7,642 nucleotides of DNA, from the NCBI GenBank assembly GCA_049514335.1, contig JBEKVE010000148.1, positions 1 through 7,642 on the forward strand, given 5' to 3'. The notes below the pieces were generated by a model that did no database searches, was not told the origin of the DNA, and was given only the letters and a program-made list of their open reading frames with translations. The position numbers were made by a program, and so were the translations under genes. This document shows positions 1 through 4,551 of the stretch, in pieces. Source of the DNA: JBEKVE01 sp049514335. Its GTDB lineage: Bacteria > Actinomycetota > Acidimicrobiia > Acidimicrobiales > UBA8190. Numbering within the stretch: position 1 is the first letter of the stretch; every line of letters starts with the position of its first letter.

Positions 1-12
1 GTTCCCCGACGC

Positions 13-30
13 GCTGAGCATCGCCTCAGC
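13..30. terminator. Small hairpin containing the stop of the GT39 glycosyltransferase
   Basis: Arms GCTGAG (13-18) and CTCAGC (25-30) are perfect reverse complements around a 6-nt loop. The right arm contains the TGA stop of the minus-strand glycosyltransferase (26-28). The left arm holds a mirrored TGA at 15-17 on the plus strand, where a convergent gene from outside the window could end. There is no T-tract, so this is at most a non-canonical or bidirectional terminator. A 6-bp stem can arise by chance in GC-rich DNA. Confidence 0.3.
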
Positions 31-1951
31 AGTGGTAGGAGCGCAGGACCACGCCGTCGCCGTAGGGGAGGTCGACGCCGGGCACGCAGTGCGCCCGCAC
101 CCACAGCACCCGCGGGTCGCGCCCGGGCGGCCGGACGGGGACGACGAGGGTCGACAGCCGTGCCGTGTCGATCAGCCGGCGCAGCTGCGCCAGGGTCGGC
201 TCGGGGACGTTCCCCGAGAACCCGCCGATGGGGAGGAACTCGCGCCCCGTCACCATGACGAAGGGGGCGGCCACGCCCGAGGTGTCCACCCCCCACACGA
301 TGCCCTGCCCCGCGTAGGCGCGGTCGTAGTACGCGGCCAGTTGGGCTCCGTCGGCCTGGAACCGTTCGGGGCCGGTGGTGGTTCCCTGCGTGGCGGCTGG
401 AGACTGGTACGGCGTCGAGAACGACCCGAGGCCCTGTGCCACCACCACCCCGGTGGTGATGGCCGGCGCCAGCAGCAGCGACAGGCCCGACAGCGCCATG
501 GCCGGTGCCGCGCCCGGGGACGAGAAGCTGGAGCGCCCTCCACGCAGGAGCGACAGGCCCAGCGCCGTCTCGGCCAGGACACCGCCGGCCACCACCGTGG
601 GCACCAGCCAGCCCCGCACCCCGGCCGTGGCCGGCACGAGGGCCACGGCGTAGAGGGCGGTGGCCGGCACCACCACGGCCAGGAGTGCGGCGGGGACCCG
701 ACTCGTGTGGCGGGCTCGCCAGGCGAGGGTCGCCCCGATGGCGCACAGGGCGGCGACGGCGGGCACCAGCGCGGCGGTGTAGTACGAGTTGACGTAGGCG
801 CCGAAGCTGAAGAACCCGCCCAGCACGACGAGCCAGCCGCCCCACAAGACGACCGCCGCCCGGACCGGGTCGCGGCGTGGCGCCCGCCGCCGCGCCACCA
901 GGGTGGCCACGCCGGCTGTGAGCGCGGCAGGCAGGAGCCAGGCGTCGTCGCGCCCGAGCGGGCCCACCAGCAGGCGCTGGGGCGACGCGGCGATGCGGAA
1001 CGTGCCCACGTCGGTGTTGTTCCTGGCGAAGTCGACCACGAACGGCTGCGTGCCGTGCACGATGGTGCCCGCTCCCAGACGTACGCCGATGCGGCTCCAG
1101 CCGTTGTACACGAACACCTGGGCGAAGACGGAGTCGTCGGTGGTGCCGTCCACGTAGGGCCGGTCGTGACCGGGCACAGCGGACACCACCGACATCCAGC
1201 TGAGGGAGACCACGAGCGCCACGAGGCCCGCCAGTGCGACGCACCGCAGGCGCCGGCGCCAGTCGGAGGGGGCGGCCACCAGGTAGGCGGCGAAGAGCGG
1301 GGGGACGATCAACCAGGCCTGCACCATCTTGGTCTGGAAGGCGAGGCCCACCCACACCCCGGCCAGCACCAGCGACCGGCTCCGCCCCGTCACGAACGCC
1401 CGGGTGGCGGCGTCGGCGGCCAGGACGGTGAGCAGCACCAGCACCGAGTCCGACACGTTGCCCCGGTTGAGCAGGGCGTTGACGGGACTGGCGGCCAGCA
1501 CCAGCGCCGCCACGATGCCGGCTTTGGGGCCCGCCACCCTGCGCACGGCGCGGTACAGCACGAGCACGGTGAGGATGCCGGCGATCACCTGGGGCATGGC
1601 CACGGCCCAGTAGTCGAAGCCGAAGACGCGCACCGACAGGGCTTGGAGCCAGATGGCACCGGGCAGCTTGTCGAGCGTCACGGTCCCCGCCGGGTCGAAG
1701 GCCCCGAAGAAGAAGTCCTTCCAGTTGCCCCCCATGCTGCGCGCCGCCGCGGCGTAGAAGGGTTCCAGGGCGATGTTGGCCACGCCCCAGGCGTAGGAGA
1801 GGCCGGCGCCGGCGGCCACGATCAGCAGTGCGGGGCGGGCCCAGCGCGGTTGCCCCGGGGGCGAGCGCCACACCGCCAGCGCGGCGGCCACCCCCGCCCG
1901 CCGCCCCGCGGCGCGCGCCGACGGGCGCGCCGACGAGTCGCCGTCGGGCAT
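26..1951 (-). CDS. GT39/PMT-family membrane glycosyltransferase (YkcB-like)
   Basis: Polytopic membrane protein of about 641 aa that probably transfers a sugar from a polyprenyl-phosphate donor to an acceptor outside the membrane. Residues are numbered from ATG 1951. After a short Arg-rich cytosolic tail, the first membrane segment (about 39-58) leads to an external loop with EPFYAAAA (E63), WKDFFFG, FDPAG (85-89) and DKLP (94-97), the hallmark of YkcB-type PMT_2 enzymes; most relatives have DKPP. About 12 hydrophobic segments follow, with NVSDS near 165-169, QTKMVQAW near 206-213 and NSYY near 388-391. The last ~115 residues form a soluble, probably extracytoplasmic domain ending in Cys (C622 and C641 could pair). 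ATG 1951 has AAGGGG at 1957-1962 (5-nt spacing). A GTG at 2008 is in frame and would add 19 residues; it lies 8 nt from a -10-like TAGGGT, so leaderless initiation there is possible. The fold is well supported; donor and acceptor are unknown. Confidence 0.88.
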   Translation of the reverse strand: MPDGDSSARPSARAAGRRAGVAAALAVWRSPPGQPRWARPALLIVAAGAGLSYAWGVANIALEPFYAAAARSMGGNWKDFFFGAFDPAGTVTLDKLPGAIWLQALSVRVFGFDYWAVAMPQVIAGILTVLVLYRAVRRVAGPKAGIVAALVLAASPVNALLNRGNVSDSVLVLLTVLAADAATRAFVTGRSRSLVLAGVWVGLAFQTKMVQAWLIVPPLFAAYLVAAPSDWRRRLRCVALAGLVALVVSLSWMSVVSAVPGHDRPYVDGTTDDSVFAQVFVYNGWSRIGVRLGAGTIVHGTQPFVVDFARNNTDVGTFRIAASPQRLLVGPLGRDDAWLLPAALTAGVATLVARRRAPRRDPVRAAVVLWGGWLVVLGGFFSFGAYVNSYYTAALVPAVAALCAIGATLAWRARHTSRVPAALLAVVVPATALYAVALVPATAGVRGWLVPTVVAGGVLAETALGLSLLRGGRSSFSSPGAAPAMALSGLSLLLAPAITTGVVVAQGLGSFSTPYQSPAATQGTTTGPERFQADGAQLAAYYDRAYAGQGIVWGVDTSGVAAPFVMVTGREFLPIGGFSGNVPEPTLAQLRRLIDTARLSTLVVPVRPPGRDPRVLWVRAHCVPGVDLPYGDGVVLRSYHC

Positions 1952-1956
1952 CCCCG

Positions 1957-1962
1957 CCCCTT
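1957..1962 (-). promoter_or_regulatory. Shine-Dalgarno for the inner start of the glycosyltransferase
   Basis: Read on the minus strand this is AAGGGG, 5 nt before ATG 1951. It is the main reason to prefer that start over GTG 2008, which has no purine-rich site before it. Confidence 0.45.
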
Positions 1963-1972
1963 CGGCTTCGAT

Positions 1973-1987
1973 GAAGAGCGGCTCTTC
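1973..1987. repeat. 15-bp palindrome between the two possible GT39 starts
   Basis: GAAGAGC (1973-1979), central G (1980) and GCTCTTC (1981-1987) form a perfect palindrome with 7-bp arms. It lies just downstream of the putative minus-strand transcription start and upstream of ATG 1951. It could be a repressor operator or, in RNA, a leader hairpin with a 5-nt loop. If GTG 2008 is the real start, it is coding sequence. No regulator can be named. Confidence 0.4.
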
Positions 1988-2015
1988 GCCGGGTGGGTGC
2001 ACACCCACGGCTCGC

Positions 2016-2022
2016 TACCCTA
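2016..2022. promoter_or_regulatory. Overlapping divergent -10-like boxes
   Basis: The plus strand reads TACCCT (2016-2021) and the minus strand TAGGGT (2022-2017); both fit TANNNT. The plus-strand box would start RNA near 2028 and give the SDR gene a ~54-nt leader. The minus-strand box lies 8 nt before GTG 2008 of the glycosyltransferase. No clear -35 hexamer is seen on either strand, so this is a modest call. Confidence 0.35.
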
Positions 2023-2081
2023 CGGACCGACGCTGGCCGGCTCGGGCATGGTGCGGCGTTCCAAGGCGGGCGGAGGACGAC

Positions 2082-3020
2082 ATGCGGGTGTTCGTGGCAG
2101 GGGGGTCGGGCGTGATCGGGAGGTTCCTCGTTCCCGCCCTGGTCGAGGCGGGCCACGAGGTCACCGTCATGACCCGTCGTCCCGACCGGGCCGGGACCCT
2201 GCAGGCCATGGGCGCCTCCGTGGCCGTCGCCGACGTCTTCGACCCGTCTGCACTGGACCCAGCCGTGGTGGAGGCGGAGCCCGAGGTCGTGGTGCACCAG
2301 CTGACCGCTCTGCCCGCGTCCATCGACCCCCGCAAGATCGGGGTCCAGTTCGCCGCCAACGACCGGGTGCGCGTCGAAGGCACCCGGAACCTGGTGGCGG
2401 CGGCCGTGCGAGCCGGTGCACGGCGGATCGTGGCCCAGAGCATCGCCTTCGTCTACGAGCCCACCGGTGCAGCGGTGAAGGTGGAGTCGGACCCGCTGTG
2501 GACGGAGGCGCCCCACCCCTTCGCCCGGAGCGTGGCCGCCGTCGACACCCTCGAGACGGCTGTCACCACCACGGCGGGGATCGACGGGGTGGTGCTGCGC
2601 TACGGGTACTTCTACGGGCCGGGTACGTCGTACGCGGCGGACGGCCAGATCGCCGACATGGTGCGTCGCCGCCGGTTCCCGGTGGTGGGACGGGGGGAGG
2701 GTGTCTTCTCGTTCGTCCACGTCGACGACGCCGCCCGTGCCGTGCTGTGCGCTCTCGGCACCGATCAGCCCGGCGTCTACAACGTGGTCGACGACGAGCC
2801 GGCCCCGGTGCACGAATGGCTGCCGGCCTACGCCGCCGCCCTCGGGGCGCCCGCCCCCCTGCGGGTGCCGGCCCTCGTGGCCAGAGCCGTGGCCGGGCGC
2901 CACGGTGTCTACCTCATGACCGGGCAGCGGGGAGCGTCCAACGCCGAGGCCCGGCGATCGCTCGACTGGCGCCCCGGTCGGGCCAGCTGGCGCTCGGGGT
3001 TCGATCTGGCGCCTCGCTGA
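2082..3020 (+). CDS. Atypical NAD-dependent epimerase/dehydratase-like SDR protein
   Basis: 312-aa cytosolic Rossmann-fold protein of the extended/atypical SDR group. The N-terminus carries the dinucleotide motif GGSGVIG (7-13) followed by the acidic DVFD (51-54). The region around NDRVRVEGTRNLVAA (93-107), the QSIAFVYEP strand with S120, RYGYFYGPGT (173-182) and FVHVDDAARA (211-220) match nucleotide-sugar epimerase relatives. The usual YxxxK catalytic pair is not visible: its expected place reads ARSVAAVDTLE (148-158). The protein may therefore be a non-classical SDR, an NAD(P)-binding reductase, or one with altered chemistry. The start ATG 2082 has GGAGG at 2072-2076 with 5-nt spacing; the frame is open upstream, but that part reads like leader. 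The gene is divergent from the glycosyltransferase and convergent with the TIM-barrel gene, with a 9-bp gap. Family is confident; substrate unknown. Confidence 0.88.
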   Translation: MRVFVAGGSGVIGRFLVPALVEAGHEVTVMTRRPDRAGTLQAMGASVAVADVFDPSALDPAVVEAEPEVVVHQLTALPASIDPRKIGVQFAANDRVRVEGTRNLVAAAVRAGARRIVAQSIAFVYEPTGAAVKVESDPLWTEAPHPFARSVAAVDTLETAVTTTAGIDGVVLRYGYFYGPGTSYAADGQIADMVRRRRFPVVGRGEGVFSFVHVDDAARAVLCALGTDQPGVYNVVDDEPAPVHEWLPAYAAALGAPAPLRVPALVARAVAGRHGVYLMTGQRGASNAEARRSLDWRPGRASWRSGFDLAPR

Positions 3021-3036
3021 GAACGCGTCTCAGGAG
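3013..3036. terminator. Hairpin enclosing two convergent stop codons
   Basis: CTGAGA (3017-3022) and TCTCAG (3028-3033) pair perfectly around ACGCG. Past a single bulged G (3016), CTC (3013-3015) pairs with GAG (3034-3036), giving a 9-bp stem. The left arm contains the TGA of the SDR gene (3018-3020) and the right arm the stop of the opposite-strand TIM-barrel gene (3030-3032). No T-tract follows on either side. It may serve as a compact bidirectional terminator; this is inference. Confidence 0.45.
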
Positions 3037-3845
3037 AGTCCGGCAGCGGCCGACTCGAGGATGGCGGTGAGCGCCGGCACCGCCCGGGCCAGGGCGGCGT
3101 CGTAGCCCATGGCCTCGATCCGGGGCCCGGCGTACTCGAGCTCGAACGGCCCCCCGTACCCCGCCGCGAGGAGACCGCCGGCGATCCGGGCGAGGGGGAT
3201 GACCCCGTCGCCGGGCACGAGCCGGTCTGGGGTGGACACGACCACGGGCCCGAGGTCGCTCACGTGGACGAGCCCGATGGTGTGGGCGGCGTCGGCGACG
3301 GTGTCGGCGAGCCCCCGCTCCTGCCAGCACGCCGTGGTCTCCATGAGCACCCCCATACCGAGCGGGCGGGCCAGGTCCACGGCGTCGCGCAGGCGGAAGA
3401 CGAAGCTGATGTCGCTGCGCAGCTGGTTCGTGTGCTCGAGCAGCACGGGGACGGGGGCGGCAGCCACGAGCGGGGAGACCAATTCGGCGAAGGCGTCGGC
3501 GGCCTCGTCCCATGGCATCGGGCCGGCCGACCCGGTGGTGAGCGCGACGTTCTCGGACCCCACGATCCGCGCCGCCTCGAACACGTGGTCGACCTGGTCG
3601 CGGTACGCCGGCCAGTCCTGGGTGCGGTCGAGGCGGGCGCCGAGGATGAGCACGCTCGCCACCCGCAGTCCGGCCGCCGCCACCAGCTCGGCGTCGCCGG
3701 GGCGGAGCTTGCCGAAGGGGACGCTCACGTAGCCGACGTCGTGGCGGGCCCACAGGGCCAGGTCCTCGGCCACCGTCTGGCGCTGCGAGGACGACCCGCT
3801 CACCGACAGGCGGTGGCGCCACGGGCCGGCACCTGGTGTTGTCAT
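3030..3845 (-). CDS. Sugar phosphate isomerase/epimerase-like TIM-barrel protein
   Basis: 271-aa soluble protein of the AP_endonuc_2 / xylose-isomerase-like TIM-barrel superfamily, whose members isomerise or epimerise sugars, or act on related polyols, using a divalent metal. It opens with HRLSVSGSSS and alternates strands and helices throughout. Likely metal or catalytic residues are E137 in LLEHTN, E169 in GVLMETT, H194 in LVHVSD and a Glu in FELEYAGPRIE (E235 or E237), in the usual order; a PGDG turn (211-214) is typical of the family. The barrel is of normal length. I chose ATG 3845 because GGAGGAG (3855-3861) sits 9 nt upstream; a GTG at 3863 would add six residues and place that site inside the gene. 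The gene is divergent from the DUF2510-like gene and convergent with the SDR gene. Family well supported; substrate not predictable. Confidence 0.87.
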   Translation of the reverse strand: MTTPGAGPWRHRLSVSGSSSQRQTVAEDLALWARHDVGYVSVPFGKLRPGDAELVAAAGLRVASVLILGARLDRTQDWPAYRDQVDHVFEAARIVGSENVALTTGSAGPMPWDEAADAFAELVSPLVAAAPVPVLLEHTNQLRSDISFVFRLRDAVDLARPLGMGVLMETTACWQERGLADTVADAAHTIGLVHVSDLGPVVVSTPDRLVPGDGVIPLARIAGGLLAAGYGGPFELEYAGPRIEAMGYDAALARAVPALTAILESAAAGLS

Positions 3846-3854
3846 TTGCGTCAG

Positions 3855-3861
3855 CTCCTCC
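3855..3861 (-). promoter_or_regulatory. Shine-Dalgarno deciding the TIM-barrel start
   Basis: The minus strand reads GGAGGAG, 9 nt before ATG 3845. This strong site argues against the longer GTG 3863 start, which would lie over it. Confidence 0.6.
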
Positions 3862-3925
3862 ACGGCAGCCGCCGTGCCGCGGCCCGGACCGTCATGCCAT
3901 CCGACGATGCCGGATCACGACTCGT

Positions 3926-3931
3926 TATCCT
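3926..3931 (+). promoter_or_regulatory. Candidate -10 box for the DUF2510-like gene
   Basis: TATCCT fits TANNNT and lies 40 nt upstream of ATG 3972, giving a leader of about 34 nt. No convincing -35 is present at 17 bp. A 5-bp inverted repeat ATCCG/CGGAT (3899-3903, 3911-3915) lies just upstream and could bind a regulator or be chance. For the opposite-strand TIM-barrel gene I see no clear -10 in this 126-bp gap. Confidence 0.35.
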
Positions 3932-3946
3932 GCACGTAGTCGGGCG

Positions 3947-3960
3947 CAGACGCGAGTCTG
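3947..3960 (+). promoter_or_regulatory. GNRA-capped leader hairpin next to the Shine-Dalgarno
   Basis: CAGAC (3947-3951) and GTCTG (3956-3960) enclose GCGA, a GNRA tetraloop. The 3' arm ends right before the ribosome site AGAGGTG (3961-3967). If transcription starts near 3938, this stem would be in the leader and could stabilise the mRNA or tune ribosome access. Confidence 0.35.
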
Positions 3961-3971
3961 AGAGGTGAGAC

Positions 3972-4511
3972 ATGGAACTGGCAGGCTGGCACGCCGACCC
4001 CTTCGGAACGCACGAAGAGCGCTTCTTCAAGGATGGTGCGCCGACACCGCTCGTGCGCGACGACGGGATCGGGTCGTACAGCGAGCCGCCTGTCGCTGCT
4101 GCGCCCCCGGTGCCAGCGCACGGCGCGCCGCAGGCCGTGACGTTGCCGACGCCCACTCCGGCCGGGCCTGACTCCTTGTTCGTGTCGGCCCCGCCGCAGC
4201 GTCGGCTCGTGCCACCACCCCCGCCGCCGGCCGCGCCCGCCCGCGCCCTGTCGGTCGTTCGGCAGGCCCCGGAGACAGCCGTGGCGGTGGGAGACGTCCA
4301 CGATCCGGCGGCCAGGGAGATGCTCGACGTCATGGAGCGGCTGAACCTGTTGCAGGAACGGATCGTCCTGTTCAACAAGAACGGTGGCACGCTGCAGCAG
4401 CGCGCCGCACTACTCGCCGAGCGTGATCGTCTCTTCGCCGAGCGCGAGCGCCTCAAGGCGCAGCGGGTAGCGGCGACATCCCCGACGCTGCGAACCACGG
4501 CCGCCAGCTGA
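3972..4511 (+). CDS. Uncharacterised protein: DUF2510-like head, Pro-rich linker, coiled-coil tail
   Basis: 179-aa protein of unknown function with three parts. Residues 4-40 (AGWHADPFGTHEERFFKDG, then VRDDGIGSYSEPP) resemble the DUF2510 pattern GWYPDPxGxxxxRYWDG of actinobacterial proteins, where the domain usually precedes a membrane segment. Residues 41-102 are low-complexity, rich in Pro and Ala, with six prolines at 81-86, so probably a flexible linker. Residues 111-167 are strongly helical and charged (EMLDVMERLNLLQERIVLF, then LAERDRLFAERERL) with heptad-like spacing, so likely a coiled coil or helical hairpin broken at NKNGG (136-140). No signal peptide or membrane segment is seen, so it is probably cytosolic. 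The start ATG 3972 is preceded by AGAGGTG. The architecture suggests a scaffold or adaptor, but no function can be assigned. The gene is single and converges on the GH27-like gene with 21 bp between. Confidence 0.8.
   Translation: MELAGWHADPFGTHEERFFKDGAPTPLVRDDGIGSYSEPPVAAAPPVPAHGAPQAVTLPTPTPAGPDSLFVSAPPQRRLVPPPPPPAAPARALSVVRQAPETAVAVGDVHDPAAREMLDVMERLNLLQERIVLFNKNGGTLQQRAALLAERDRLFAERERLKAQRVAATSPTLRTTAAS
4413..4454 (+). repeat. Two tandem 21-nt units encoding coiled-coil heptads
   Basis: Units 4413-4433 and 4434-4454 are identical at 17 of 21 positions and encode LAERDRL and FAERERL. Each is exactly one heptad, so the coiled coil probably grew by tandem duplication within the gene. Confidence 0.55.
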
Positions 4512-4520
4512 CGGCGACGT

Positions 4521-4551
4521 CTCCCCTGCCCCTCAGGTGAGGGTGAGGGAG
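4521..4551. terminator. Imperfect hairpin at a convergent gene end
   Basis: CCCTC (4530-4534) pairs with GAGGG (4539-4543) around AGGT. An outer stem CTCCC (4521-4525) with GGGAG (4547-4551) is separated by a small internal loop. It overlaps the stop of the minus-strand GH27-like gene (4533-4535) and follows the stop of the plus-strand gene by about 10 nt. There is no T-tract. Possible bidirectional terminator. Confidence 0.3.

Noticed and set aside
32..3070. Open plus-strand frame of 1012 codons opposite the glycosyltransferase and running through the SDR gene
   Set aside because: It is antisense to one well-supported gene and in the wrong frame of another. Its product is rich in Gly, Arg, Pro and His with no domain, as expected for shadow frames in high-GC DNA.
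2914..3822. Minus-strand frame of 302 codons overlapping the TIM-barrel gene
   Set aside because: It is an out-of-frame reading of the TIM-barrel gene, very Arg/Pro/Gly-rich and without motifs.
3264..3968. Plus-strand frame of 234 codons between the SDR and DUF2510-like genes
   Set aside because: It is antisense to the TIM-barrel gene, with no motif and no ribosome site.
4210..4250. Pro-rich CCG/CCC stretch as a nucleotide repeat element
   Set aside because: It is the coding sequence of the Pro/Ala linker in the DUF2510-like protein and has no regular repeat unit.
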